Shown piece by piece: positions 15,378 through 23,625 of a DNA stretch of 26,110 nucleotides. The stretch is from positions 1 through 26,110 of the forward strand of contig JBHGBF010000047.1 of assembly GCA_041946865.1 (NCBI GenBank). The letters are read 5' to 3'. The position numbers and the translations under genes were made by a program. The DNA comes from RPQK01 sp041946865 (GTDB taxonomy: Bacteria > Acidobacteriota > UBA6911 > RPQK01). The notes beneath the pieces are model-generated. The model was not told the origin of the DNA, ran no database searches, and saw only the letters and a program-made list of their open reading frames with translations. Numbering within the stretch: position 1 is the first letter of the stretch; each line of letters begins with the position of its first letter.

Positions 15378-16265
15378 TTGTATTTGTCGCGATATTTCTC
15401 AAGAGAGGAAGTCGCGGAAGTTCTCCGTGTAACCACTGAACAGCTCCAGGGGTGGGAGAGTCGCGACTTAGTGTGCCCGACTGTTGAGGAGCCGGGTCAG
15501 AGTCTGTATAGTTTTCTGGATGTCGTCAGCTTTAAGACGGTAGAGCTGCTGGAGCACCGCGGAATCGACGACGCGCGAATCAGCTGTCTTCTCGAGGCGA
15601 TGAGACAACGAATCTCGGACCTCGAGGATCGGGTCGCGCACCGCGTCTTGACCATCTTCGAGGACCGCATCATCCTCACCCAGAAGGACCATTTCGTGGA
15701 TTCAAGGACAGGTCGGGTACTCGTCCGGCTCGATTTGGACGACCTGATCCAGGCCGCCACCGACCGGATCAATCGCGATTTACCGGCCCGGACAGCCGAT
15801 CAGTGGTTTGAAGAAGGAATGCGGCAGCTGGCCCCTTCCGGCAACAGTCACCTCGCGCTGGCGGCGTTTAGAGAAGCCCTGAAACTTGATCCGAATCGCG
15901 TGGAGGCTCACGTGAACATCGGCAAGATTCACCACCGCGAGCACCGGCTGGTGGACGCCGAACGCAGCTTTCGCCTGGCCTTGGCCCGCGATCCTTACCA
16001 CGCCGAAGCTTACTGCCACCTGGGCCGCGCCATGGAAGATCTCAATTGCCTGGAAGAGGCGATCGCCTGCTATGAAAAGGCGTTGGCCGTGAATCCCGGG
16101 TTGAAGAACGCTTACTACCGGATGGGACGGGCCTGCGCCAAGGCCCAGCTGTGGGACCGCGCTCTCAAGCACTGGAACCAGTACCTGGTGCTCGATCCCA
16201 AGAGCGCGAGGGCCGATTTGGTCCGCCGGTACATCCACGAACTGTCGGTGACCCTTATGGAGTAA
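15378..16265 (+). CDS. MerR-type HTH protein with C-terminal TPR repeats
   Basis: The 295-aa protein starts with a MerR-like winged helix (residues about 5-72: YFSREEVAEVLRVTTEQLQGWE, then YSFLDVVSFKTVELLEHRGI). A linker at about 73-135 may be helical (LLEAMRQRISDLEDRVAHRVL). Four TPR units follow from about 140 to 275, seen in AHVNIGKIHHREHRLVDAERSF, AYCHLGRAMEDLNCLEEAIACY and AYYRMGRACAKAQLWDRALKHW. DNA binding tied to a protein-interaction scaffold is the likely function. No ATG is available near the front, so the start is TTG at 15378, or TTG 15384 with AGAAG 6 bases upstream. It ends 27 bases from the convergent Mrp gene. Confidence 0.88.
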   Translation: MYLSRYFSREEVAEVLRVTTEQLQGWESRDLVCPTVEEPGQSLYSFLDVVSFKTVELLEHRGIDDARISCLLEAMRQRISDLEDRVAHRVLTIFEDRIILTQKDHFVDSRTGRVLVRLDLDDLIQAATDRINRDLPARTADQWFEEGMRQLAPSGNSHLALAAFREALKLDPNRVEAHVNIGKIHHREHRLVDAERSFRLALARDPYHAEAYCHLGRAMEDLNCLEEAIACYEKALAVNPGLKNAYYRMGRACAKAQLWDRALKHWNQYLVLDPKSARADLVRRYIHELSVTLME

Positions 16266-16292
16266 CCCTGGGAACACACGCACGCTCCCGGA

Positions 16293-17354
16293 CTACTTTC
16301 CCGCCAGGTTCACCGTTGAAATCCGCGCAGCCAGACGCTCGGCGATCGTGACGAAGGCCCGGGCAACAGCGGCGCCGGGATCGTCAAAAACAACCGGCCT
16401 GCCGGAATCGCCTGCGATCCGAAGCTCCGTCACCAGCGGGATGCTCCCGAGAAAAGGAACGTCATACCGTTCGCTGGTCCGTTCGCCCCCGCCATGACTG
16501 AAAATTTCGGTTCTCTCGTGGCAGTGGGGGCAAATGAAATAGCTCATGTTTTCGATGATCCCCAGCACTTCGACCTTCACTTGCCTGAACATCATGATTC
16601 CACGGCGGGCATCGGCCAGAGCCACGTCCTGAGGCGTTGTGACTACCACTCCACCGCTCAGAGGAACCGACTGCATGATGGTGAGCTGAGCATCGCCGGT
16701 TCCGGGAGGCAGATCGACAACCAGATAGTCGAGATCGCCCCAGGCGACCTGGTAAAGGAACTGCTGGATCACACCGTGGAGCATGGGCCCCCGCCAGATC
16801 AGGGGCGTGTCGCCCTGCGCCAGGAAGCCCATCGACATGACCTTCATATCGTAAGCCTCAATCGGCTGAATTCTGTTCTTGTCTCCGGTAGGAGGCCGGT
16901 TGACACCCAGCATGATGGGAACGTTCGGACCGTAAATGTCGCAATCCAACAGGCCCACACGGGCCCCTTTCGCCTGCAGCGCGCAAGCCAGGTTGACCGC
17001 AATAGTGGTTTTGCCCACTCCGCCTTTGCCGGAAGTAATAGCGACGATATTCGAAACCCCCTCTATGGCCTTCCTTTCCAAGGCAGCGCGGTGTTTGGGG
17101 ACCGTCGCCTCCATCTTCACGTTCACCTGAGTCACTCCCGGAAGCCGCTCGACCACCCGCTTCGCCTGGCTTTCCAGTTGCTCACGGACCGGGCAGGCCG
17201 GGGTCGTCAGCACAAAGCGAAAGGCGACGGCCCCGCTGCAGATGCGAACGTCATGAATCATGCCGAGTGAAACGATATCCTTGCGCAGATCCGGATCGAG
17301 CACCGTGCGGAGCGCTTCCAGGACTTGCTCTTGAGTAATTGCAGTAGTCTCCAT
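16293..17354 (-). CDS. apbC: Mrp/NBP35-family Fe-S cluster carrier ATPase
   Basis: The 353-aa protein has an N-terminal MIP18/DUF59 domain (about 5-80, with TPACPVREQ around Cys54). A P-loop ATPase domain of the Mrp/NBP35 family follows from about 100. The deviant Walker A SGKGGVGKTT is at 108-117, LLDCDIYGPNVP at 135-146, and LVVDLPPGTGD at 211-221. The cluster-binding CxxC is at C275 and C278 (FICPHC). The family binds a bridging 4Fe-4S cluster as a dimer and passes it to apoproteins in the cytoplasm. No Shine-Dalgarno is visible before ATG 17354, but the protein begins exactly where the family does. It is divergent from the nucleoside hydrolase. Confidence 0.95.
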   Translation of the reverse strand: METTAITQEQVLEALRTVLDPDLRKDIVSLGMIHDVRICSGAVAFRFVLTTPACPVREQLESQAKRVVERLPGVTQVNVKMEATVPKHRAALERKAIEGVSNIVAITSGKGGVGKTTIAVNLACALQAKGARVGLLDCDIYGPNVPIMLGVNRPPTGDKNRIQPIEAYDMKVMSMGFLAQGDTPLIWRGPMLHGVIQQFLYQVAWGDLDYLVVDLPPGTGDAQLTIMQSVPLSGGVVVTTPQDVALADARRGIMMFRQVKVEVLGIIENMSYFICPHCHERTEIFSHGGGERTSERYDVPFLGSIPLVTELRIAGDSGRPVVFDDPGAAVARAFVTIAERLAARISTVNLAGK

Positions 17355-17426
17355 CTGAGAATAGGAATGTTACCACGTTTGGCTCGCGGAGGCCGCCCGG
17401 GGGCATTGTTGCAGCCCTGTTTCAGC

Positions 17427-17432
17427 TATACT
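17427..17432 (+). promoter_or_regulatory. Putative -10 box for the nucleoside hydrolase gene
   Basis: GC-TATACT, 38 bases before ATG 17471. TTGTTG, 15 bases upstream, could serve as a weak -35. It shares the GCTATAnT core seen before three other genes here. Confidence 0.35.
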
Positions 17433-17470
17433 CTTCCGCGACAACATGAGAGAACAGGAGACGATAAACT

Positions 17471-18496
17471 ATGGCAATCACCGGGAAAAGTATTGTACTT
17501 GCGGGTCTGATTCTGTTACTGGCGCCGGCCCTTTGCGCGCAGCCGGCGCCCAAAACCCGCATTCCGGTCATCCTTGACACGGATATCGGCTCGGACATCG
17601 ATGACACTTGGGCCCTGGCGCTACTGCTCGCCTCACCGGAGCTTGACCTGAAAATGGTCGTGACCGACAGCCACGACGTGGTCGGCCGTGCTCGAATTGC
17701 GGCGAAGTTTCTGCAGAAGGTGGGGAGGACAGACGTTCAGGTCGGCATCGGCCGGCGAATGGACAATGTCGGGGGACCGCAGTTCGAATGGGCCGCTGAC
17801 TACGATCTGAAAACCTATCCCGGAAAAGTCCACGATGACGGCGTTGATGCGCTCATCAGGATGGTCATGGGGAGCCCGCGGCCCATGACGCTCATCGTGA
17901 TTGGGCCCGCCCCCAATATCGAGGAAGCCCTGAAGCGCGAACCCCGGATCGCGACAAAGGCCAGCATCGTCGCCATGAGCGGAAGCGTGTATCGCGGGTA
18001 CGGAGGGAAATCACGGCCTGAGCCCGAATATAACGTCAAAGACCACGTTTCCTCGTCGGCAGCCATGTACCGGGCCGGCTGGCCGGTGTTGATAGCTCCT
18101 CTGGACACCGCAGGCCTGATACAGCTTGACGGCGAGACCTATCGCAAGGTCTTTTCCTCGACGAACCCGCTCTGCCGAACCCTGATGGAAAACTACCAGG
18201 TCTGGCTGAAGAACCAGAAGACAAGCCTCAAGTTCGAGCAGCAGAGCTCGACCCTGTTCGACTGCCTGGCCGTCTTTCTCGTCTACAGCCGGGATTTTGT
18301 TCAGACCGAGCAACTGAAGGTGGAGGTCACGCCGGATGGATCGACAAAAATATCGCCCTCCGGAAGCCAGATCGAAGCCGCTACGGCGTGGAAGGACCTC
18401 CCAGGCTTCGAGAAGTTCCTGGCTGATCGCCTCGACGCCGGGGTTGCTCAAAAGCCGCCCCTTCCGCCCGTACGGTCGAGCATGAAGCCGAGATAG
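17471..18496 (+). CDS. Secreted nucleoside hydrolase (IU_nuc_hydro family)
   Basis: The 341-aa protein has a signal peptide (about 1-23, ending APALCAQ). It then shows the family's calcium-binding aspartate cluster DTDIGSDIDD at 36-45. Later come ALIRMVMGSPRPMTLIVIGPAPNIEEAL, with the usual GP-x-N-I/L helix start, and a D/E-rich C-terminal half. Family members cleave the N-glycosidic bond of nucleosides to release base and ribose. Export suggests scavenging of nucleosides outside the cytoplasm. AGGAG lies about 10 bases before ATG 17471. Its stop is 7 bases from the convergent thioredoxin reductase gene. The true substrate of this secreted group is not clear from sequence. Confidence 0.9.
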   Translation: MAITGKSIVLAGLILLLAPALCAQPAPKTRIPVILDTDIGSDIDDTWALALLLASPELDLKMVVTDSHDVVGRARIAAKFLQKVGRTDVQVGIGRRMDNVGGPQFEWAADYDLKTYPGKVHDDGVDALIRMVMGSPRPMTLIVIGPAPNIEEALKREPRIATKASIVAMSGSVYRGYGGKSRPEPEYNVKDHVSSSAAMYRAGWPVLIAPLDTAGLIQLDGETYRKVFSSTNPLCRTLMENYQVWLKNQKTSLKFEQQSSTLFDCLAVFLVYSRDFVQTEQLKVEVTPDGSTKISPSGSQIEAATAWKDLPGFEKFLADRLDAGVAQKPPLPPVRSSMKPR

Positions 18497-18503
18497 CGGC
18501 TGC

Positions 18504-19427
18504 TTACTTGGAATGTGCCTCGAGGTATTTTTCGGCGTCCATCGCCGCGCGGCAACCCGCACCGGCGGCGGTAATTGCCTGGCGATAGTGCCGGTCGTGC
18601 ACGTCACCGGCAGCAAAAACGCCCTCGATGCTCGTTTTTGATCCGTCGCGCACGACGACGTAACCATCATTAAGCTCGAGCTGGCCTTCGAAAATCTCGG
18701 TATTGGGTTTGTGCCCGATGGCGACAAAGACTCCGTCAAAGGGGAGGACCGCCTCTTTCCCGGTCTTCACATTACGCACCCGCGCCGCCTCCACCTTTTG
18801 CAGCCCGGGATCGAGGATCTCGGTGACAACCGTGTCCCAGATGAACTCGATCTTGGGGTTGATCATCGCCCTCTCGGCCATGATCTTCGATGCCCGCAGC
18901 TGATCCCGCCGGTGGATGACGGTGACTTTGCGGGCGAAACGCGTCAGGAAAAGCGCGTCCTCCATGGCCGTGTCCCCTCCGCCCACGACCGCCACGTTCA
19001 TGTCCCTGAAGAAGAAGCCGTCGCAGGTCGCACAGCTCGAAACGCCGTGTCCGATCAGCCGGCGCTCAGATTCAAGGCCGATCCACCTGGCGGACGCCCC
19101 CGAGGCAATGATCAGGGTCTGAGTTTCGTAAGTCCCGCTGTCGGCAGTCACGACAAAAGGCCGTCGGCTCAGATCCACTCGAGTAGCAGTTTCCAGCTTG
19201 TACTCCGCCCCGAACCGCTCTGCCTGCTGCTTCATCAGCTGGACCAGCTCCGGGCCCGTGATCCCCTCGGGAAACCCCGGGAAGTTCTCCACCATTGTGG
19301 TCAGTGAAAGCTGACCGCCAGGTTCTGTTCCCTCGAAGACCAGAGGTTCCAGGTTTGCCCGGGCAGCGTAAATGGCGGCGGTCGAACCAGCGCAACCGGA
19401 GCCGATGATGATGACCTTGTGTGCCAT
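18504..19427 (-). CDS. trxB: Thioredoxin-disulfide reductase
   Basis: The 307-aa flavoprotein has an FAD-binding GSGCAGSTAAIYAAR at 9-23, where the usual Pro of GxGPAG is Cys. The redox-active pair is C132-A-T-C135, NADPH-binding GGGDTAMEDALFLT is at 149-162, and IGHKPNTEIF and AAGDVHDRHYRQAITAAGAGCRAA lie near the end. Length and order match TrxB, which keeps thioredoxin reduced with NADPH. ATG 19427 fits the family N-terminus, with AAAGG only 2 bases away. An in-frame GTG at 19445 adds six extra residues and is less likely. It lies downstream of and co-oriented with the secreted unknown and EcsC genes. Confidence 0.96.
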   Translation of the reverse strand: MAHKVIIIGSGCAGSTAAIYAARANLEPLVFEGTEPGGQLSLTTMVENFPGFPEGITGPELVQLMKQQAERFGAEYKLETATRVDLSRRPFVVTADSGTYETQTLIIASGASARWIGLESERRLIGHGVSSCATCDGFFFRDMNVAVVGGGDTAMEDALFLTRFARKVTVIHRRDQLRASKIMAERAMINPKIEFIWDTVVTEILDPGLQKVEAARVRNVKTGKEAVLPFDGVFVAIGHKPNTEIFEGQLELNDGYVVVRDGSKTSIEGVFAAGDVHDRHYRQAITAAGAGCRAAMDAEKYLEAHSK

Positions 19428-19499
19428 GACCTTTGATTGTCGCACAAAAACCGCCGCAGGCTGACAAGTGAGTGTGACAATCTACTTTCTGAACAGGAG

Positions 19500-20159
19500 C
19501 TAGCGGCTTGACGGCTGCGCGTACACTTCGATCCAGTCAATGCGAGAGCTGAGGTCGCTCCCCGCCCCGGGTTCGAGGTCGGTGAATCCGATCTCGCTGA
19601 CACGGGACACGTCAGGGTTCTTGTGGCCCGGGATCGGAACGAATTTCTCGATGTCTAAAGCCGACCAGGTGACACGTTCGAGGATGAAGCTGAAGATGTG
19701 CCATTCAGCTGAGTTGCTGTCTGTCTGGTCGGAGACGTAGAACCGGCCGTTTGCGAGACGAATCAGGACCCGTGGAAAACGCTCCCCGCTCTGGCGCGAC
19801 CGCCAGCGAACCACGCCGTCCGTGGAAAAATCCGCGTTGGATCCTGCCTTTGACAGGGTCAGGCCCCAACTCCCTTTACACTCCCCCGACCAGATGTAGT
19901 AAGGGTCGTTGGCGGGCTGTTCGTGGTGAGACTTCTTGATGCTGTCCTTCGCCTGACCGTAGGTGTGCAGGGTGAGTTCCGGGTTGTTTACGTGCTCCTG
20001 GGTGACAGGAATTGCGGCCGGGATCTCCTTCCAGTCTTCTCGAAAATAGAGCGGAGCGCCCGAGGCAGGTTGAGCAGCTGCTTCGAGAGCCAGACCCGAG
20101 CCCACCAGCAAACAGCAACCAAGGACCAAGGATAAGTTATTGAAGAGCCTGCTGATCAC
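19500..20159 (-). CDS. Secreted protein of unknown function
   Basis: This 219-aa protein has a signal peptide (about 5-29, LVLGCCLLVGSGLALEAAAQ). I do not recognise a family. The rest is rich in Trp, Tyr and charged strands, for example LYFREDWKEIPAAIPVTQEHV, YYIWSGECKGSWGLTLSK, RVLIRLANGRFYVSD and IDWIEVYA at the end. It looks like a beta-sandwich, concanavalin-like or carbohydrate-binding type fold, though this is impression only. GTG 20159 has AAGG 6 bases upstream, overlapping the EcsC stop. The gap to the EcsC gene is 8 bases, so the two are co-transcribed and probably translationally coupled. Confidence 0.82.
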   Translation of the reverse strand: MISRLFNNLSLVLGCCLLVGSGLALEAAAQPASGAPLYFREDWKEIPAAIPVTQEHVNNPELTLHTYGQAKDSIKKSHHEQPANDPYYIWSGECKGSWGLTLSKAGSNADFSTDGVVRWRSRQSGERFPRVLIRLANGRFYVSDQTDSNSAEWHIFSFILERVTWSALDIEKFVPIPGHKNPDVSRVSEIGFTDLEPGAGSDLSSRIDWIEVYAQPSSR

Positions 20160-20167
20160 ACTGGACC

Positions 20168-20947
20168 TTAGATCGTCAGATACTGCTGCTCGACCAGGTC
20201 GCGGCCATAGGTGCGCTCCAGGCGGCGGATAATGAAATGCCCCGTGGCCGTGTCCTGAAAGTGCCGGATGAAGATGGAGTTGACCAGGGCGCCTCCGGCC
20301 GCTCCTACGACAGGCACCGCCATGGCCGCAACCTTTTCCGATACCGCAATGCCGAAACGGGAACCAATGGCGGTGATGAACCGGACCAGCGCCGGCGAGG
20401 TGTGTTCCACGACGCCGCGCTCAGCCAGGTAGCGGGCAGCCTCGCTGACCGATCGCGCCAAAGCGGCCCGGATGGCAAAATACCCGGTTTCCGCCGCGTC
20501 ATCACCTCGGCCCCGGCCTCCAAGCGCGAAGACCTCGAGGCAGGAGAGCCGTGATTCCGTGTCGCTCAGATCCTCTCCCTCGCTGCGGGCGATGTCGGCA
20601 ATAGCCCGCAGCATGAGAATCGTCGAAATGGGCAGCTCGGCTACCAGGCCGGCGAGGCCGAACGCTCCTCCAGCGGCGCCCGCAACGGTGACCGCAAAGC
20701 GATTGAAAGCGTTCTTCTCGGCACCGCCCGGGCGGCCTTCGAGTGACCTCACCGCGACACTGAGCGCTTTCAAGAGCGAGTCGTTTACGGCTTTCTGCAC
20801 TGCCCCGGCCCATTTCTGTGGGAGCAGCCCGAAGCCTTTTTCGAGCGGCGCGCCGACCGTGTCGGCAAGCTTCATTGCCAGGCTGGGCCTCTCGAGAAGC
20901 CACTTCGCCTGCTGCAGCTGCCCCAAGTCCTCCGCTTGCAGTTCCAT
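20168..20947 (-). CDS. EcsC family protein
   Basis: The 259-aa protein carries the EcsC-family pattern in order. A glycine/alanine-rich hydrophobic segment comes first (VTVAGAAGGAFGLAGLVAELPISTILMLRAIADIARSEG split over about 87-124). The marker ALGGRGRGDDAAETGYFAIRAALARSV lies at about 141-167. A second hydrophobic segment (AMAVPVVGAAGGALVNSIF) follows, then FQDTATGHFIIRRLE. The family is linked to transport or protein processing, but its activity is unknown. ATG 20947 starts a natural helix; the frame stays open to about 21205, but that part overlaps the divergent promoter of the PKS gene and has no family-like sequence. The secreted unknown follows 8 bases later. Confidence 0.9.
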   Translation of the reverse strand: MELQAEDLGQLQQAKWLLERPSLAMKLADTVGAPLEKGFGLLPQKWAGAVQKAVNDSLLKALSVAVRSLEGRPGGAEKNAFNRFAVTVAGAAGGAFGLAGLVAELPISTILMLRAIADIARSEGEDLSDTESRLSCLEVFALGGRGRGDDAAETGYFAIRAALARSVSEAARYLAERGVVEHTSPALVRFITAIGSRFGIAVSEKVAAMAVPVVGAAGGALVNSIFIRHFQDTATGHFIIRRLERTYGRDLVEQQYLTI

Positions 20948-21008
20948 ACAACTATTGTCCCACGAAAGGACTCGGCCGTAACCACTCTTCAACACCCTCG
21001 CAGCATGT

Positions 21009-21036
21009 TTGCACTGGGGCGTGGCGCGGGTATACG
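21009..21036 (+). promoter_or_regulatory. Putative promoter of the PKS-methyltransferase operon
   Basis: TTGCAC (21009-21014), 16 bases, then TATACG (21031-21036). It lies 29 bases before ATG 21066 in the divergent gap with EcsC. Confidence 0.4.
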
Positions 21037-21065
21037 CTGAATTACCGGCCCACCAAAGGTGATGA

Positions 21066-22112
21066 ATGCATAGCGCTCGAATAGCTGGAGTTGCGACCGC
21101 GGTGCCGAAGTACAAGGTCGACCAGGAAACTATAGCCAACCTGGCTCCTTCGGTCTTCGGACCGTCCTTCCAGGATTTCCGCCGGCTGCTGCCCGTTTTT
21201 GCCAATACGCAAGTCAGGACGCGCTACTTCTCACAGCCGATCGAATGGTTTTTGCGGCCCCACACTTTCCAGGAAGCCAACCGGATTTACGAAGAAACGG
21301 CTTTTGACCTCAGCTGTCAGGTCGCGGCAGCAGTGATGCGCCAGTGCCGAGCGACGGCCGAGGAGATCGGCATGATCCTGTTCGCATCGACCAGCGGGAT
21401 CGCGACGCCGAGCCTGGACAGCAAGTTGATCCATAAACTGCGACTCTCGCCAAACCTTCCCAGGATTCCGATCTGGGGCCTGGGCTGTGCCGCCGGCGTC
21501 GCAAGCCTGGCGCGAGCCGCAGAGCTGTCTTCCACCCTGAAGAACCGGTACGTGCTTCTTGTCACGGTCGAGCTCTGCAGTCTCACCTTTCAATTGAGCG
21601 ATCTCTCGAAAGCAAATCTGGTGGCCTCCAGCCTCTTCGGTGACGGAGCCGCCGCATTGCTGATCGGAGCCCAGGGCGAGGGGCCCGAGATACTGGATTC
21701 GTACAGCCACCTCTGGGAGGATTCCGAGGACATCATGGGCTGGGAACTGGTCGATACAGGGCTGAAGGTGCGCCTGTCAAGAGACATCCCCTCGTTGGTG
21801 CGCACCGAGATGCCGAAGCTTCTTGATGCTTCCGCGGCCGCCTGGCGCGTCTCGCGCGGCGATATTCGACACTACGTGCTCCATCCCGGTGGAGCCAAGG
21901 TGCTCGAGGCCTTTGCCGAGACCACCTGCATCGACCCGGACGTTCTGGAGCATTCCTACTGGGTCCTTCACGATTACGGAAACATGTCCAGCCCGACGGT
22001 GCTGTTTGCACTCAGACACTTGCTGGACACGACTCCCCGCACGGGTGATCTGGGCCTCATGCTGGCGTTCGGGCCCGGTTTCTGCGCCGAGCAGGTCCTC
22101 TTCAGATGGTGA
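21066..22112 (+). CDS. Type III polyketide synthase (chalcone/alkylresorcinol synthase-like)
   Basis: The 348-aa thiolase-fold enzyme has the catalytic triad of type III PKSs: C141 in WGLGCAAGVASLARA, H273 in YVLHPGGAKVLEAF and N306 in DYGNMSSPTVLFALR. The C-terminal FGPGF loop (335-339) is also present. It likely condenses a fatty acyl starter with malonyl-CoA to give alkylresorcinols or alkylpyrones. FabH and HMG-CoA synthase share the fold, but the length and the LGCAAG and HPGG context favour type III PKS. AAAGGTGATG leads into ATG 21066. It overlaps the next gene by 7 bases, a methyltransferase that in known phenolic-lipid operons acts on the PKS product. Confidence 0.92.
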   Translation: MHSARIAGVATAVPKYKVDQETIANLAPSVFGPSFQDFRRLLPVFANTQVRTRYFSQPIEWFLRPHTFQEANRIYEETAFDLSCQVAAAVMRQCRATAEEIGMILFASTSGIATPSLDSKLIHKLRLSPNLPRIPIWGLGCAAGVASLARAAELSSTLKNRYVLLVTVELCSLTFQLSDLSKANLVASSLFGDGAAALLIGAQGEGPEILDSYSHLWEDSEDIMGWELVDTGLKVRLSRDIPSLVRTEMPKLLDASAAAWRVSRGDIRHYVLHPGGAKVLEAFAETTCIDPDVLEHSYWVLHDYGNMSSPTVLFALRHLLDTTPRTGDLGLMLAFGPGFCAEQVLFRW

Positions 22113-22660
22113 AAGGCCTGCTCGTCGTGCTCGCCATCGTAATAGGGACGGAGCGGATGCTCGAACTCCGCCTGGCCGGTCGGAACCGCCGGCTGATTCT
22201 GGCCCGGGGCGGACAAGAATGCGGACAGAGTCACTACCGCTGGGTGATTCTGCTCCACAGCGCCTGGTTTGTGGCGTGGCTGGCGGAAGCTTTTGCCCGC
22301 GGCCCCCACCTCCCAGGACTGTGGCCAGTCTGGCTGGCGCTCTTCCTTCTGGCCGAAGCGCTGCGCTACTGGTGCATCACGACACTCGGCGTCCGTTGGA
22401 ACACCCGGATCCTGGTGATTCCGGGGGCGCCTCTCGTCCGCTCAGGACCTTACCGTTGGCTGCGCCATCCCAACTACCTCGCAGTCGTCACGGATTTGTT
22501 CGCTGTTCCCATGATCTTCAACGCCTGGATCACGGCGCTCGCCTTCACTGTTCTGAACCTGGCCCTGCTGCTGTTCGTCAGAATTCCCGCCGAGGAGAAA
22601 GCGCTCAAGCGCGCCCAAGAACCACAAGGCAACCCCAAAGAAGTTGGGTGCGGCTCTTAG
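22106..22660 (+). CDS. Isoprenylcysteine carboxyl methyltransferase (ICMT) family membrane methyltransferase
   Basis: The 184-aa protein has about four hydrophobic helices (1-14, 45-64, 70-90, 125-158). The ICMT/PEMT signature SGPYRWLRHPNYLAVV is at 113-128, and RIPAEEKAL at 159-167 closes the SAM-binding region. ATG 22106 lies inside the last codons of the PKS gene, so translation is coupled. In the Streptomyces srsAB locus, a gene of this family O-methylates alkylresorcinols made by the type III PKS, and the same pairing is seen here. Methylation of a phenolic-lipid hydroxyl or alkylpyrone is the likely role. The third srs gene, a flavin hydroxylase, is absent. Confidence 0.9.
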   Translation: MVKGLLVVLAIVIGTERMLELRLAGRNRRLILARGGQECGQSHYRWVILLHSAWFVAWLAEAFARGPHLPGLWPVWLALFLLAEALRYWCITTLGVRWNTRILVIPGAPLVRSGPYRWLRHPNYLAVVTDLFAVPMIFNAWITALAFTVLNLALLLFVRIPAEEKALKRAQEPQGNPKEVGCGS

Positions 22661-22706
22661 CCCTGCCCTTTACCTACAGCTCGTACAGTTGGCAAGATCG
22701 CACAGA

Positions 22707-22760
22707 GCCGATCCGCGGCTTTTTCATCCGCGCCGATCCGCGGGTGCGTCGATCCGCGGG
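22707..22760. repeat. Short repeat of GATCCGCG units
   Basis: Three or more copies of a GATCCGCGG motif stand in the 148-base gap between the methyltransferase and TonB genes. The 17-mer at 22726-22742 is the exact reverse complement of 12534-12550, so this is the same family as the 12513-12639 array in opposite orientation. No gene is supported in this gap. Confidence 0.75.
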
Positions 22761-22808
22761 GAACCTTCTGGCCCCTTCTTTGTCTAAGTGTAGTGGAAGG
22801 AGGAGCTT

Positions 22809-23573
22809 ATGTTCGAGACCATCATTCAAGGACAGGGTTCCGACCGAGACGGCCGAAAGAAGACCGTGATTGTTTCCTTTGCGATTCACACCTTGGTGCT
22901 CGGCATCCTCGTCGTCATCCCGCTGGTCTATTACCAGACGATTCCGGGCGGCTGGGAAAGGATCTCGGATGTGTTTGCCGCCAGATTGCCTGACCCGGTG
23001 CCTCCGTCTCCTCCGCCAGCCGCTCGTCCGGCATCCGGCGCGCGAGTTCCCAGGACCGGTCCAGTGATTGTTCGCGTGAAGGAGTTGATCGAGCCCACCA
23101 ACGTGCCGGTGCCGCCTGACACGCCGGAGCTCGACGTTCCGATCAGTGAGATTCTCCGGAGCTCGAGCGACGGACCGGCGACGCCGATCGTCCCTTCCAG
23201 CGACAGCTTTGGCGGTGGAATCACGAGGTTGCTTTCGCGAGCCGGCCCCAACACTCCCCTGCCCCCTCCCCCCAAGCCGCCCAAGCAGCCAATGCTGATC
23301 TCCAGTCTCGATCCCTCGCGGCTGATTCACCGCGTAGATCCCGTCTATCCCCCTTTGGCCATCAAGGCGCGGGTCCAGGGCTCGGTGCTGTTGCAGGTCA
23401 CGGTGAACGAGATGGGAATCGTGGAATCCGTGGAGGTGATGAGCGGCCCTACGCTTCTGGTCAACGCCGCTGTCGAGGCCGTGAAGCAATGGCGCTACAA
23501 ACCGACGATACTGAACGGCGAACCCATGCCGGTGAAAGCGACCGTCACGGTAAATTTCAACCTGCGCCGATAG
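22809..23573 (+). CDS. TonB-family energy transducer
   Basis: The 254-aa protein has one N-terminal inner-membrane helix (about 19-41, VIVSFAIHTLVLGILVVIPLVYY). A Pro-rich linker follows (LPDPVPPSPPPAARP near 60-74 and PLPPPPKPPKQP near 150-161). The C-terminal TonB domain is at about 165-254, with VDPVYPPLAIKARVQGSVLLQV and AVEAVKQWRYKPTILNGEPM. TonB proteins couple the proton-motive force to outer-membrane receptors; the partner ExbBD genes are not in the window. A GGAGGAGC site lies just before ATG 22809. It seems to be a single-gene unit. Confidence 0.94.
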   Translation: MFETIIQGQGSDRDGRKKTVIVSFAIHTLVLGILVVIPLVYYQTIPGGWERISDVFAARLPDPVPPSPPPAARPASGARVPRTGPVIVRVKELIEPTNVPVPPDTPELDVPISEILRSSSDGPATPIVPSSDSFGGGITRLLSRAGPNTPLPPPPKPPKQPMLISSLDPSRLIHRVDPVYPPLAIKARVQGSVLLQVTVNEMGIVESVEVMSGPTLLVNAAVEAVKQWRYKPTILNGEPMPVKATVTVNFNLRR

Positions 23574-23625
23574 CGCCCTTTGTCGCTGCGACGATGATAA
23601 GATGGGTGAGGAGGGAGGGTTCGCG

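Noticed and set aside
16494..17270. A 258-aa plus-strand frame inside the Mrp gene.
   Set aside because: It is antisense to a well conserved ATPase, the typical long shadow frame in GC-rich DNA.
20948..21205. An N-terminal extension of 86 residues on EcsC.
   Set aside because: The added part has no EcsC-like sequence, overlaps the PKS start and promoter, and ATG 20947 matches the family N-terminus.
21823..22869. A 348-aa plus-strand frame across the PKS, methyltransferase and TonB starts.
   Set aside because: Its sequence is Arg/Pro/Ser-rich and out of frame with three clear genes.
23580..23603. A promoter TTGTCG ... TAAGAT before the aldo/keto reductase.
   Set aside because: The spacer is only 12 bases, too short for a sigma-70 promoter.
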